Part shown: one piece after another, positions 43,513 through 52,442 of the stretch
How positions within the stretch are numbered: the first letter of the stretch is position 1
Layout of the letters: every line of letters starts with the position of its first letter
NCBI RefSeq assembly: GCF_000153725.1
Contig: NZ_DS022276.1
Location: 2,714,853-2,778,852 of the forward strand
Direction of reading: 5' to 3'
Length of the DNA stretch: 64,000 bases
DNA from: Salipiger bermudensis HTCC2601
GTDB lineage: Bacteria; Pseudomonadota; Alphaproteobacteria; Rhodobacterales; Rhodobacteraceae
Notes under the pieces: model-generated
What the model was told of the DNA's origin: nothing
Seen by the model: only the letters and a program-made list of their open reading frames with translations
The model's database searches: none
Program-made: the position numbers and the translations under genes

Positions 43513-44522
43513 GCCGGGAGCTCATCGTGCACCGCGCCGGGCCGGCGCTCAGCCTGCAAGACGAGGGCCGTCCGGGCTGGATCACCTATGGGCTGTCGCG
43601 CGGGGGCGCGATGGACCGGCTGGCGCTGGCCGAGGGCACGGCGCTGCTGGGCCAGCCGCCGGGCACGGCGCTGGAGATGGGCGGCATGGGCGGGCGCTTC
43701 GAGGCCAGCGAGGACATGCGCATCGCGCTGACCGGGGCGCCGATGCGCGCCACGCTCGACGGCGCGCCGCTGCTCTGGCACGGCGCGCATCTTCTTCCCA
43801 AGGGGGCGGTGCTGGAGATCGGGCCGGTGACGGGCGGCGCCTATGGCTATCTCAGCGTAGGCGGCGGTTTCGCGGAGCCGGAGATCCTCGGCGCGCAATC
43901 GGCGCATCTGACCGCCGGGCTCGGCGCCCCGGTCGCCTCGGGAGCGCGGCTGGCAGTCGGGCCCGACCGCGGCGGCGAGACCGGGTGCAAGCTCGCGGTC
44001 GAGGAGCGCTTCAACGGCGGCACGCTGCGCGTGGTCGAGAGCCTGCAGACGGCGATGTTCTCGGAGGCGCAGCGGGCGCGCTTCGGAGAGGAGGGCTTCA
44101 CCCGCGACAACCGGGCCAACCGCATGGGGGTGAAGGTCAATCCCGACGGCGAGGGCTACGGCGTCGAGGGCGGGCTCTCGGTGGTCTCGGAGGTGATCTC
44201 GCCCGGCGACATCCAGATGACCGGCGACGGCGCGCCCTTCGTGCTGATGGCCGAGTGCCAGACCACCGGCGGCTATCCGCGGCTCGCCACGGTGATTCCC
44301 GCCGACCTGCCGCGCGTGGCGCAGGCCCCGGCAGGGGCGCGGCTCACCTTCCGCTGGATCACGCTGGACGAGGCGCTGAGCGTCGAGGCGGGCTATCGCC
44401 GCCACATGGCCGAGCTGCACCGAAAGGTGGAGCCGGTGGTGCGGCACCCGGGCGACGTGCCCGATCTTTTGTCGCACAAGCTGGTGAGCGGGTTCTCCAG
44501 CGGCGATCATCACGACCATTGA
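43509..44522 (+). CDS. pxpC: 5-oxoprolinase subunit PxpC (KipA/biotin-dependent carboxyltransferase family)
   Basis: A 337-residue KipA-family protein. Recognised blocks are LSLQDEGRPGWITYGLSRGG near the start, LALAEGTALLGQPPGTALEM, GAYGYLSVGGGFAEPEILGA and FTRDNRANRMGVKV, in family order; IQMTGDGAPFVLMAECQTTG closes the cyclophilin-like fold. It is the large partner of PxpB in 5-oxoprolinase. The ATG overlaps pxpB and the stop is 13 bases before pxpA. The histidine-rich end (GDHHDH) is an ordinary tail. Confidence 0.93.
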   Translation: MSRELIVHRAGPALSLQDEGRPGWITYGLSRGGAMDRLALAEGTALLGQPPGTALEMGGMGGRFEASEDMRIALTGAPMRATLDGAPLLWHGAHLLPKGAVLEIGPVTGGAYGYLSVGGGFAEPEILGAQSAHLTAGLGAPVASGARLAVGPDRGGETGCKLAVEERFNGGTLRVVESLQTAMFSEAQRARFGEEGFTRDNRANRMGVKVNPDGEGYGVEGGLSVVSEVISPGDIQMTGDGAPFVLMAECQTTGGYPRLATVIPADLPRVAQAPAGARLTFRWITLDEALSVEAGYRRHMAELHRKVEPVVRHPGDVPDLLSHKLVSGFSSGDHHDH

Positions 44523-44535
44523 GAAAGGCTTTCAT

Positions 44536-45312
44536 ATGACATCGGTGGATCTCAACGCGGATATGGGAGAAAGCTTCGGCCCCTGGGTGATGGGGCAGGA
44601 TGCAGAGTTGCTCGAGGTCATCACCTCGGCCAACATCGCCTGCGGCTTCCATGCCGGCGACCCGGACGTGATGGCGCAGACCATGGCGACCGCGGTGGCG
44701 CGCGGCACCGGCATCGGCGCGCATCCGGGCTTTCCCGATCTGCAGGGCTTCGGACGGCGCAAGATGCAGCTTTCGCAGGACAGCCTGCGCAACCTCGTGG
44801 CCTACCAGTTCGGCGCGGCGCGGGCGATGGCCCATGCCGCCGGCGGCGAGGTGCGGCACCTGAAGCTGCACGGCGCGCTGGCCAACATGTGCTCGGCCGA
44901 CGAGGCGATGGCGCGGGCGGCCTACGAGGGGGCGCTCTCGGTCGACCCGGAGATCATCGTGATGGTGCTGGCGGCCACGGCGCAGCAGCGTGCCGTCGAG
45001 GCGCTGGGGTGCCGCTGGGCTGGTGAGATCTTTGCCGACCGGGCCTATAACGACGACGCCACGCTGGTCGACCGGTCGCAGCCCGGCGCGGTGATCCACG
45101 ACGCCGAGCTCGCGGCACGCAGGATGGTGGCAATGGTGCAGGCCGGCGCCATCATCACCGAAAGCGGCAAGCAGATCCCCGCGGCGGTGGACACGATCTG
45201 CCTGCACGGCGACGGCAAGACCGCGCTGGAGATCGCGCGCCACGTGCGCCGCGCGCTTGAGGCGGCGGGCGTGACGCTCGAGACCTTCCCGGGGCGCCGC
45301 GGCACGGTTTGA
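44536..45312 (+). CDS. pxpA: 5-oxoprolinase subunit PxpA (LamB/YcsF family)
   Basis: A 258-residue LamB/YcsF protein. It starts with the family signature [14 protein letters not shown], continues with [47 protein letters not shown] and [21 protein letters not shown], and ends in [14 protein letters not shown]. PxpA is the third part of the 5-oxoprolinase complex. Length and order are normal for the family. Transcription probably starts before pxpB, and the following 335 bp hold dispersed repeats. Confidence 0.95.
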   Translation: MTSVDLNADMGESFGPWVMGQDAELLEVITSANIACGFHAGDPDVMAQTMATAVARGTGIGAHPGFPDLQGFGRRKMQLSQDSLRNLVAYQFGAARAMAHAAGGEVRHLKLHGALANMCSADEAMARAAYEGALSVDPEIIVMVLAATAQQRAVEALGCRWAGEIFADRAYNDDATLVDRSQPGAVIHDAELAARRMVAMVQAGAIITESGKQIPAAVDTICLHGDGKTALEIARHVRRALEAAGVTLETFPGRRGTV

Positions 45313-45368
45313 GACGACGAGGGCTTTGGCCCATCACAGGGTCAGGCGGCGCGGGGGATCGCGAGGCG

Positions 45369-45540
45369 AGGGGGCGCTGCCCCCTGTCGCACCGGAGGTG
45401 CGCCTCGAGAGGGAAGAGAAGGGGGCGCTGCCCCCTCTTGGCGCTGTGCGCCAATTTACCCCCGAGGTATTTTGGAACCAGAGAAGGCAGGAGCGCTGCG
45501 CCCCTGGCTTCTCTTCGTCAAAAATACTCCCGCCGGAGGC
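45369..45540. repeat. Cluster of dispersed two-hairpin repeats, copies B1 to B3
   Basis: B1 (45369-45403) has GGGGC-GCT-GCCCC and a stem GCACC/GGTGC. B2 (45421-45492) has the same first hairpin, a second stem TTGGCGC/GCGCCAA (45438-45444 with 45448-45454), then CCCCCGAGGTATTTTGGAA and CCAGAG. B3 (about 45493-45540) is a diverged copy in reverse orientation (AAAAATACTCCCGCCGGAGG). The whole 335-bp gap between pxpA and yebC has no gene. Confidence 0.75.
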
Positions 45541-45647
45541 ATCTGCCCGTGCCGTGTGCGCCGTGGCCGGGCTTGCGGGGGCGGGGCGTGCTGGGCTATA
45601 GCGCTGGGCGAAGTTTCAACACCACGTTTACAAGGCAAGGGGCATCC

Positions 45648-46388
45648 ATGGCCGGCCATTCCAAATGGGCAAACATCCAGCACCGCAAGGGCCGTCAGGA
45701 CGCGGTGCGCGCTAAGCTGTTCTCGAAATTCTCCAAGGAGATCACCGTCGCCGCCAAGATGGGCGATCCCGATCCCGACAAGAACCCGCGCCTGCGGCTC
45801 GCGATCAAGGAAGCCAAGTCGCAGTCCATGCCCAAGGACAACATCGAGCGCGCCATCAAGAAGGCGTCCGGCGGCGAGGGCGACGATTACGAGGAGATCC
45901 GCTACGAGGGCTACGGCCCGAACGGCGTGGCGGTGATCGTCGAGGCGATGACCGACAACCGCAACCGCACCGCCTCGAACGTGCGCTCGACCTTCACCAA
46001 GAACGGCGGCAACCTCGGCGAGACCGGCTCGGTGGCGTTCATGTTCGAGCGCAAGGGCGAGATCGTCTACCCGGCCGACGCCGGCGACGCCGACACGGTG
46101 ATGATGGCCGCGATCGAGGCTGGCGCCGAGGATGTGGAAAGCTCGGATGAGGGCCACGTGATCTACTGCGCCGACAGCGATCTCAACGACGTGGCGACCG
46201 GACTCGAGGCCGAGCTGGGCGAGTCGGAAAGCACCAAGCTGATCTGGAAGCCGACCACCACCACCGAGCTCGATCTGGACTCGATGCAGTCGCTGATGAA
46301 GCTGGTCGATGCGCTCGAGGATGACGACGACGTGCAGCGCGTCACCACCAACTTCGAAGCCTCGGACGAGGTCATGGCGCAGCTCTGA
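45648..46388 (+). CDS. yebC: YebC/PmpR-family protein
   Basis: A 246-residue protein of the YebC family, cytoplasmic DNA- or ribosome-associated regulators (recent work links some members to translation of proline stretches). The N terminus [19 protein letters not shown] is diagnostic, followed by [53 protein letters not shown] and the closing VQRVTTNFE. The ATG at 45648 is the true start; the open frame upstream is repeat DNA. A terminator follows at 46416. Confidence 0.97.
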   Translation: MAGHSKWANIQHRKGRQDAVRAKLFSKFSKEITVAAKMGDPDPDKNPRLRLAIKEAKSQSMPKDNIERAIKKASGGEGDDYEEIRYEGYGPNGVAVIVEAMTDNRNRTASNVRSTFTKNGGNLGETGSVAFMFERKGEIVYPADAGDADTVMMAAIEAGAEDVESSDEGHVIYCADSDLNDVATGLEAELGESESTKLIWKPTTTTELDLDSMQSLMKLVDALEDDDDVQRVTTNFEASDEVMAQL

Positions 46389-46415
46389 GCCGCGCGGTTT
46401 GACCGGAACGAGAAA

Positions 46416-46442
46416 GGCCCGGGAGGTATCGCCTCCCGGGCC
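46416..46442. terminator. Bidirectional intrinsic terminator after yebC
   Basis: GGCCCGGGAGG (46416-46426) pairs perfectly with CCTCCCGGGCC (46432-46442) around TATCG, followed by TTCGTGTTTTC on the plus strand and preceded by GAAA. It lies between convergent genes. Confidence 0.85.
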
Positions 46443-46468
46443 TTCGTGTTTTCAGCGCGTCCAACGGC

Positions 46469-46807
46469 TCAGTTCATCGCCAGCTGGCTGTGCAGGGCTT
46501 CACCGGTGATGGTGACGGCGCCGGCCTCGTGGGCGAAGCTCCAGGTGGCGCCGCTCTGGCCGGGCAGGCCGAAGACCACGCGGTCGCCCTCGGTCAGGCG
46601 CATGCGCAGCGGCTGCGGCGCCGCGCCGCCGGTGGTGTAGTAGGCCACGAGCTCGGCGGCGTCACCATCCTCGACCCAGTAGGCCGAGAGGTCGGTGCCG
46701 GCGGCGCGCACGGTGCCGCCCGCGAGCGGGGTGGCGAGGGTGAGGCTGTCGGCGAGGCTGGCGACGGGGGCGGCGGCGATCAGTGCCGCGAGGGTGAGGG
46801 CTTTCAT
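46469..46807 (-). CDS. Small exported protein of unknown function
   Basis: A 112-residue protein with a signal peptide (MKALTLAALIAAAPVASLAD, cut near residue 19) and a small beta-rich mature domain (LVAYYTTGGAAPQPLRMRL, GATWSFAHEAGAVTI). I recognise no named family. The ATG at 46807 fits the signal; the open frame upstream is not supported. It ends 26 bp from the yebC terminator. Confidence 0.75.
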   Translation of the reverse strand: MKALTLAALIAAAPVASLADSLTLATPLAGGTVRAAGTDLSAYWVEDGDAAELVAYYTTGGAAPQPLRMRLTEGDRVVFGLPGQSGATWSFAHEAGAVTITGEALHSQLAMN

Positions 46808-46927
46808 CAGCGATCCTTCGGATGTGTTCGGATAGGAGGCGCCGCGGGGAGGGCGGCAGGAGTTTCTGCAGTGCAGCATTTCACGTCCGGCCGAGGCGGG
46901 AAATGCTCAATCCGGAATGCCGGATAT

Positions 46928-46943
46928 GCATTGAAATCAATGC
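46928..46943. promoter_or_regulatory. Inverted repeat in a divergent promoter gap
   Basis: GCATTG (46928-46933) and CAATGC (46938-46943) form a perfect dyad with a four-base spacer in the 304-bp gap between divergent genes starting at 46807 and 47112. It may be a regulator-binding site. Nothing else in the gap is recognisable. Confidence 0.35.
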
Positions 46944-47111
46944 GTTGCTGTATGCGGTCGTCGACCATGGCGTGCCGTGCCTGGCAAGGCTCTGTGGGCA
47001 AACGGAAAATCCGTATCGCGATGAGACCGGCGGCGCGCGACGCGAAACCCGGTTGCATCGCGCCACGCGGCGGGGTCACAGTCGGCGCAATCACGCACGG
47101 AGGTGACGAAC

Positions 47112-47852
47112 ATGGCTGAGACCGCCTATCTCGACGGGCCGAACGCCCGGCTGGCCTATGCCCACACGCCCGGAGAGGGGCCGACCGTGGTCTTCCTGTC
47201 GGGCTACAAGTCGGACATGGAGGGCACCAAGGCGGTGCATCTCGAGGCCTGGGCCGAGGCGCGTGGCCGCGCCTTCCTGCGGCTCGACTATTCCGGCCAT
47301 GGCCAGTCCGGTGGCGTTTTTGAGGAGGGCTGCATCGGCGACTGGGCGCAGGACGCGCAGGCGGTCATCGAGGCGGTGACCGAGGGGCCTCTGGTGCTGG
47401 TGGGCTCGTCCATGGGGGGCTGGATCGCCTGCCTGCTCGCCAAGCGGCTGTCGGCACGGCTGGCGGGGTTCGTCGGCATCGCCGCGGCGCCGGATTTCAC
47501 CGAGGACGGCTTCTGGGCCGGCTTCTCGGACGAGGAGCGGGAGAAGGTGATGACCGAAGGGGTGACCTATCTGCCCTCGGCCTATGGCGATCCTTACGCC
47601 GTCACCAAACGGCTGATCGAGGACGGGCGCGAGAACCTCGTGCTGCGCGCGCCGCTGCCGATGGCGGTGCCGGTGCGGCTGATGCAGGGGACCGAGGACG
47701 AGGCGGTGACCCGCGAGACCGCGCTGCGTCTGCTCGATCACATCGAAGGTGACGATGTGCAACTGTGCTTCGTGAAGGGCGCGGATCACCGGTTCTCGGA
47801 GCCGGAGAACCTCGCGATGATCGAGGTGGCGATCGTGGAGGTCGGCGGGTGA
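47112..47852 (+). CDS. Alpha/beta hydrolase
   Basis: A 246-residue alpha/beta hydrolase. The nucleophile is the Ser of GSSMGGWIAC, the oxyanion part is FLSGYKSDMEGTKA, and the catalytic His is in GADHRFSEPE. The pattern (LDYSGHGQSGG, then EEGCIGDWAQDA) matches the ABHD10-like family of small thioesterase- or esterase-type enzymes. The ATG at 47112 has GGAGG eight bases upstream; a GTG at 47103 is too close to that site. The next gene overlaps its stop. Confidence 0.88.
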   Translation: MAETAYLDGPNARLAYAHTPGEGPTVVFLSGYKSDMEGTKAVHLEAWAEARGRAFLRLDYSGHGQSGGVFEEGCIGDWAQDAQAVIEAVTEGPLVLVGSSMGGWIACLLAKRLSARLAGFVGIAAAPDFTEDGFWAGFSDEEREKVMTEGVTYLPSAYGDPYAVTKRLIEDGRENLVLRAPLPMAVPVRLMQGTEDEAVTRETALRLLDHIEGDDVQLCFVKGADHRFSEPENLAMIEVAIVEVGG

Positions 47853-48445
47853 GGCAGCTGTTCTACGTCTCGCATGCGGAGGTCGAAATTGACCCGAAGG
47901 TGCCGGTGCCTGACTGGCATCTGTCGCGCAAGGGGCGGGCCCGGCACGCGAATTTCGCCGAGCGCTGCGCCGGGGTGACCTCGATCTATTGCAGCAATGA
48001 GCGCAAGGCGCGGGAGGGGGCCGAGCTGATGGCTGGGCTGCTCGAGCTCGATGTGCAGGTGATCGACGCGCTGCACGAGAATGACCGGTCGGCCACGGGC
48101 TATCTGCCGTCGGAGGCGTTCGAGCGCATGGCAGATGCGTTCTTTGCCCGGCCCGAGGAAAGCGTCGAGGGCTGGGAGCGCGCGGTCGACGCGCAGGCGC
48201 GGGTGCTGACGGCGCTGCGGCGGCTGGTGGCGCGGGACGACCGGCCCGGCAACATCGCGGTGATCGGGCACGGCGGCGTGGGTGCGCTGCTGCGGGCGCA
48301 CCTGTTGAAAGAGCCCATCGCACGCAGCCATGATCAGCCTGCGGGCGGTGGCAATGTCTTGCGGGTGGCGCTGCCGGACTGGCGCCTGCTCGAGGGATGG
48401 GTGCCGATGGAGCGGTTCAGCCGCGACCGGGAATTCGAGGAGTAG
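47849..48445 (+). CDS. Histidine phosphatase family protein
   Basis: A 198-residue protein of the histidine phosphatase (phosphoglycerate mutase-like) fold. The catalytic His is in YVSHAEVEID, where the usual RHG triad reads SHA, so the Arg is missing; the second His is in VIGHGGVGALL. The block VPVPDWHLSRKGRAR follows the first motif. A subgroup with this altered start is common in related bacteria, so it is probably still a real enzyme or binding protein. It begins with GTG overlapping the previous stop. The substrate is unknown. Confidence 0.8.
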   Translation: MRQLFYVSHAEVEIDPKVPVPDWHLSRKGRARHANFAERCAGVTSIYCSNERKAREGAELMAGLLELDVQVIDALHENDRSATGYLPSEAFERMADAFFARPEESVEGWERAVDAQARVLTALRRLVARDDRPGNIAVIGHGGVGALLRAHLLKEPIARSHDQPAGGGNVLRVALPDWRLLEGWVPMERFSRDREFEE

Positions 48446-48450
48446 CGCGC

Positions 48451-48888
48451 ATGCAGCAACGGATCAGTCTCATCACTCTGGGGGCGCGCGACATGGCGCG
48501 CGAGGCGGCGTTCTACGACGCGCTGGGATGGCAGCGCGCGAACGGGCCCGAGGGGGTCATCGCCTATGACCTGCTGGGGCAGACGCTGGGCCTGTTCGGG
48601 CTCGAGGATCTTGCCAAGGATATTGGCGTGCCCGTGGAGACGCTGGGCCATGGATCGCTGACACTGGCGCACAACCTTGGCAGCCGCGAGGAGGTCGACG
48701 CGCTTCTCGCTCGCGCCGAGACCGCTGGGGCGACGATCCTGAAGCCCGCGCAGGAGGTGTTCTGGGGCGGCTATCACGGCTATTTCGCCGATCCCGAGGG
48801 CCATATCTGGGAGATCGCGCACAACCCGTTTTCGCCGCTGCGCGCGGAGGATGGGGCGTTTCGCTGGGAAGGCTACGGCGAGGGGTAA
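48451..48888 (+). CDS. VOC-family (glyoxalase-like) protein
   Basis: A 145-residue protein of the vicinal oxygen chelate fold (ISLITLGARDMAREAAFYDA, GYHGYFADPEGHIWEIAHN). The closing PEGHIWEIAHN carries the usual metal-ligand Glu. Such proteins are glyoxalases, dioxygenases or resistance-binding proteins; nothing narrows the role here. It starts five bases after the histidine phosphatase and likely belongs to the same transcript. Confidence 0.85.
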   Translation: MQQRISLITLGARDMAREAAFYDALGWQRANGPEGVIAYDLLGQTLGLFGLEDLAKDIGVPVETLGHGSLTLAHNLGSREEVDALLARAETAGATILKPAQEVFWGGYHGYFADPEGHIWEIAHNPFSPLRAEDGAFRWEGYGEG

Positions 48889-49043
48889 GGCTCCTGGCGC
48901 ATGCGCGGCGCTCCGCCCGTGCGGCGGTTTCCCGCTTTTCCTCGCTCGCCTGCGTGCTAGGATTCAATGAAACACCCAAAAAACCAAGAGGCAGGGCATG
49001 TTGGTCTCCGGCGCGGGACGGATCCGGATTTTCGGGGGACGGA

Positions 49044-49754
49044 ATGGCTGAACCTCTCGTTCTGCTGCCCGAACTGATGTGCGACGCGCGGCTCTTCGGG
49101 CCGCAGATCGCCGATCTGTCCCGAGACATGGCCGTCATGGTCGCCCCGATCAACACCGGCGAGCGGGTCGAGGAAGTGGCCTCGGGTCTGCTCGACGTGC
49201 TGCCGCGAAGGTTTGCGCTGGCCGGGCTTGGCCTTGGCGGTGTCGTCGCGATGGAGTTGCAGCGCCGGGCGCCGGACCGGGTGGCGCGGCTCATGCTGAT
49301 CAACACAACGCCCTTGGCCGACACGCCGCAACAGGCCGCAGACCGTGATGCGCTGATCATCAAGGCCCGCGCCGGGCGGCTCGATCAGGCCGTGCAGGCC
49401 CTGATCCCGTCGGAGTGCTACGCGCCGGGCCCCTACAAGCTCGAGATCCAGGCCATGCTGATGGACATGGCCCAGACCCTCGGCCCGGAGACCTTTGTGC
49501 GGCAGGTCCGGGTGTTGCAGCGTCGGCGTGACCAGCAGGGCACGCTGCGCAAGCTGCGGGTGCCGGTGACGGTGCTCTGCGGTGCGCATGACACGCTGCA
49601 TCCCGAGAAGCGCCAGAGTTTCCTCGCCGAGCTGATTCCCGGCGCGACGCTCGAGGTGGTCGAAGAGGCCGGGCACCTGCTCCCGCTCGAGGCGCCTGAC
49701 CGGCTCAGCGACCTGATCCGCGACTGGATGGGCGCGCCGATGCTGCTGCGCTGA
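49044..49754 (+). CDS. Alpha/beta fold hydrolase
   Basis: A 236-residue alpha/beta hydrolase. The lead strand is LVLLPELMCDARLFGPQ. The nucleophile elbow reads GLGLGGVVAME, with Gly where Ser is expected, so catalysis by the usual serine is doubtful. RVARLMLINTTPLAD and the closing GAHDTLHPEKR and EEAGHLLPLE fit the family. The start at 49044 has CGGGGGACGG before it. It lies just upstream of the RNase P RNA. Confidence 0.8.
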   Translation: MAEPLVLLPELMCDARLFGPQIADLSRDMAVMVAPINTGERVEEVASGLLDVLPRRFALAGLGLGGVVAMELQRRAPDRVARLMLINTTPLADTPQQAADRDALIIKARAGRLDQAVQALIPSECYAPGPYKLEIQAMLMDMAQTLGPETFVRQVRVLQRRRDQQGTLRKLRVPVTVLCGAHDTLHPEKRQSFLAELIPGATLEVVEEAGHLLPLEAPDRLSDLIRDWMGAPMLLR

Positions 49755-49804
49755 GCGCGCGATCGGCGATTGACGCGCCATGCCCCCGCGCCTATGTCGG
49801 GCCG

Positions 49805-50208
49805 GCGTGGAGGGCTGGGCGGCCGCCGCCTTCGGGGTGACCCGTCGGGGGAGGAAAGTCCGGACTCACCGAAGCGCCGGTGCCGGGTAACGCCCGGGCA
49901 GGGCAACCTGACGGACAGCGCCACAGAGAACAGACCGCCGTCCTTCGGGGCGGTAAGGGTGAAACGGTGGAGTAAGAGACCACCGGGGGACGGGCAACCG
50001 GACCCGCATGGCAAGCCCCACCGGGAGCAATGCCAAATAGGGACCTCGCGCGGGCATGATCCTTCGGGATATCACCGCAGGGCTGCTTCGGCCCGAGAGG
50101 TCCGGGTTGGCAGCTTGAGCGCGCGGGCAACCGCGGGCCTAGAGGAATGGTCGCCGAGGGGCGGGGAGACCCGCTCTGAACAGAATCCGGCTTACAGGCC
50201 CTCCACGC
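49805..50208 (+). ncRNA. rnpB: RNase P RNA, bacterial class A
   Basis: The ends pair perfectly as helix P1: GCGTGGAGGGC (49805-49815) with GCCCTCCACGC (50198-50208). Inside are the conserved CR-I block GGGGGAGGAAAGTCCGGACT (49848-49867), the region with AGAGACCACC, and the 3' block GAACAGAATCCGGCTTACAG (50178-50197). Length of about 404 nt is normal for alphaproteobacteria. RNase P removes the 5' leader from tRNA precursors. Confidence 0.97.
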
Positions 50209-50326
50209 ATAATTTTCCGGGTCATTCCCGGTTGACTCGGACGCCCGCTTGGGTAAAAGGCGGGCTTCAAGGATTTCTACGGGGCGCGGGCCAAGGTGCG
50301 CGCTTGCCCGTCGCAGGAGAAGAACC

Positions 50327-50494
50327 ATGGCGAAGCCTACCACAATCAAGATCCGCCTGAACTCGACCGCGGGCACCGGCCACTTCTACGTGACCAAGAA
50401 GAACGCCCGCACCATGACCGAGAAGATGACCGTGCGTAAGTACGATCCGGTCGTGCGCAAGCATGTCGAATACAAAGAAGGCAAGATCAAGTAA
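50327..50494 (+). CDS. rpmG: 50S ribosomal protein L33, zinc-free form
   Basis: A 55-residue L33 ([20 protein letters not shown], then [10 protein letters not shown] and [18 protein letters not shown]). It lacks the CxxC pairs of zinc-binding L33, so it is the C-minus type. AGGAGAAGAACC precedes the ATG at 50327. A terminator follows at 50525. Confidence 0.98.
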   Translation: MAKPTTIKIRLNSTAGTGHFYVTKKNARTMTEKMTVRKYDPVVRKHVEYKEGKIK

Positions 50495-50524
50495 GCCTTA
50501 CCTCGTAAGGGACAGTGATCTGGG

Positions 50525-50553
50525 CCGCGCGGGATAACACCCGCGCGGTCTTT
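50525..50553 (+). terminator. Intrinsic terminator after rpmG
   Basis: CCGCGCGGG (50525-50533) pairs with CCCGCGCGG (50540-50548) and is followed by TCTTTCTCT. Confidence 0.88.
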
Positions 50554-50587
50554 CTCTATCCGGGGCATGGCAGGCGCGGGGGCTTTG

Positions 50588-51739
50588 ATGCGCACAGAGG
50601 CGTTCAGCGGCGTTCTGGTCGAGGCCGGACCTTGCGGCGCGCCGGCGCTGTTTTCCAACCCGCTCGAGATCGTCACCTGCGGGCAGGGCGATGACCCTGC
50701 GGCCGCGCTCGAGCGACTCGAGGCGGCACGGCGCGCGGGCTTCTGGATCGCCGGCGTGGCCTCCTATGAACTTGGCCATGCGCTCGAGCCAAAGCTTGCG
50801 GCGCTCGCGGCGCAGGGTGAAGGCCCGCTCCTGACCTTCGGTATCTTCGAGCGGCCCTCCGATGCCGCGCCGCTGCTGGCGCAGGCCGAGGCCGAGAGCG
50901 CCGATGTGACGGTTTCAGAGGTGACGCCGCTCTGGGATCGCGCCGCCTATGCCGAGCGATTCCACGAGATCAAGGCGATGATCGCCCGTGGCGATCTCTA
51001 CCAAGTCAATCTCACCATGCCGATGACGCTGCGGTTCAACGGCGCGCCGCTCGGGCTCTGGGGGGCGATGCGGCGCTTCCAGCCGGTAGGGCACGGCGCC
51101 TATGTCGCGCTGGGCGACACGCAGATCCTGTCGCGCTCGCCGGAGCGATTCTTCCGGCTCGAAGCAGACGGGCGCATCATGGTGGCGCCGATGAAGGGCA
51201 CCGCCCCGCGCGCAGCTGATCCCGAGCGCGACGCCGCCCTGCGCGACGCGCTGGCGCAGGACGCCAAGAACCGCGCCGAGAACATCATGATCGTCGACCT
51301 GATGCGCAACGACCTGTCGCGCCTCTCGCGCGTGGGCTCGGTGACCGTGCCGGCGCTGCTCGAGGTTGAAACCTACGCCACGGTGCACCAGATGGTGAGC
51401 CGGGTCGAGGCGCAGCTCGAGGGAGCGCCGTCACTGCCCGAGCTGATGCGGGCGCTGTTCCCCTGCGGCTCGATCACCGGCGCGCCCAAGATCGCCGCCA
51501 TGGAGGCGATCCACCGGCTCGAGCGCTGGCAGCGGGGCGCCTATTGCGGCGCCATCGGTTGGGCCGGGCCGGATGGCCGCGCCGATTTCAACGTCGCGAT
51601 CCGCAGCCTGACGGTGACCGGCACGGGACGCGCACAAATGGGCGTCGGAGGTGGTATCGTGCACGACAGTGTGTGCGATGACGAGTACGAGGAAGCACTG
51701 TGGAAATCCCGCTTCGTGACCGGTCTGATCCCGCGCTGA
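50588..51739 (+). CDS. pabB: Aminodeoxychorismate synthase component I
   Basis: A 383-residue chorismate-binding enzyme that aminates chorismate for 4-aminobenzoate and folate. Chorismate-binding blocks are MIARGDLYQVNLTMPM, ILSRSPERFFRL, APMKGTAPR, AENIMIVDLMRNDLSR, PCGSITGAPKIAAMEAI and GGGIVHDSVCDDEYEE. The PIKGT-type motif reads MKGTA, as in many PabB. I prefer the ATG at 50588, which has a G-rich site five bases upstream, to the one at 50567. It overlaps the next gene, its functional partner. Confidence 0.93.
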   Translation: MRTEAFSGVLVEAGPCGAPALFSNPLEIVTCGQGDDPAAALERLEAARRAGFWIAGVASYELGHALEPKLAALAAQGEGPLLTFGIFERPSDAAPLLAQAEAESADVTVSEVTPLWDRAAYAERFHEIKAMIARGDLYQVNLTMPMTLRFNGAPLGLWGAMRRFQPVGHGAYVALGDTQILSRSPERFFRLEADGRIMVAPMKGTAPRAADPERDAALRDALAQDAKNRAENIMIVDLMRNDLSRLSRVGSVTVPALLEVETYATVHQMVSRVEAQLEGAPSLPELMRALFPCGSITGAPKIAAMEAIHRLERWQRGAYCGAIGWAGPDGRADFNVAIRSLTVTGTGRAQMGVGGGIVHDSVCDDEYEEALWKSRFVTGLIPR

Positions 51740-52356
51740 GAGTGATCGAGACCATGCTATGGCTGCCCGGTTCAGGGGTGACCCGGGGCGGGATGCACAT
51801 GGCCCGCGCCGAACGCAGCTGCGTGGCGCTTGGCTTTGCCTTCGACCGCGCGACGGCCTGGCAGCGGATCGAGCGGATTTCGGGCGACGCGCCGCTGCGG
51901 CTGCGCATGACCGTCGGGCGCAAGGGCGATATCGAGCTCGACCAGCAGCCCTTCAACCTCGCTTCGTCTCCCGAAAACGGCATGGTGACGATTTCGCCGC
52001 ACCGGCTCGACGCCAACGATCCGTTCCTGAGGCTCAAGACCACCCGACGTCATCTCTATGACGAGACGCTGCGCCAGAAGCCGCGCGCCGTCACAGATGT
52101 GCTGTTCTTCAATCAGCATGACGAGCTCTGCGAGGGTGCCTATACCAACGTCTTTCTGAGCCGGGGCGGGCGTATCCTCACGCCGCACGCGGAATGCGGC
52201 CTGCTGCCCGGCGTGCTGCGCGAGAGCCTGCTGCTGAGCGGCGAGGCGCAGGAGGCCGTGCTGGGGATGGAGGATCTTGAGCGGGCCGAGACCATCTGGA
52301 TCGGGAATTCGCTGCGCGGGCTGATCCCGGTGCGGCTGGGCTCTGCGCTGGGCTGA
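51700..52356 (+). CDS. pabC: Aminotransferase class IV, probable 4-amino-4-deoxychorismate lyase
   Basis: A 218-residue PLP enzyme of aminotransferase class IV. The PLP lysine is in FLRLKTTRRHLYD, the conserved Glu in LCEGAYTNVFL, and the phosphate-binding region in GLLPGVLRESLL. It should release pyruvate from aminodeoxychorismate to give 4-aminobenzoate, the step after PabB. The start codon is GTG and the gene overlaps pabB by 40 bases, a strong sign of co-translation. Confidence 0.9.
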   Translation: MEIPLRDRSDPALRVIETMLWLPGSGVTRGGMHMARAERSCVALGFAFDRATAWQRIERISGDAPLRLRMTVGRKGDIELDQQPFNLASSPENGMVTISPHRLDANDPFLRLKTTRRHLYDETLRQKPRAVTDVLFFNQHDELCEGAYTNVFLSRGGRILTPHAECGLLPGVLRESLLLSGEAQEAVLGMEDLERAETIWIGNSLRGLIPVRLGSALG

Positions 52357-52390
52357 CCTGCATACGCACATGAGGCTTTGCTACGAAAAA

Positions 52391-52414
52391 GGCCCCGGGC
52401 AATCGCCCGGGGCC
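52391..52414. terminator. Bidirectional intrinsic terminator
   Basis: GGCCCCGGGC (52391-52400) pairs with GCCCGGGGCC (52405-52414) around AATC, with AAAAA before and TTGTCATTTT after. It separates the convergent pabC-like and BI-1 genes. Confidence 0.88.
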
Positions 52415-52442
52415 TTGTCATTTTGTGCCGGTGGCGGCGCGA

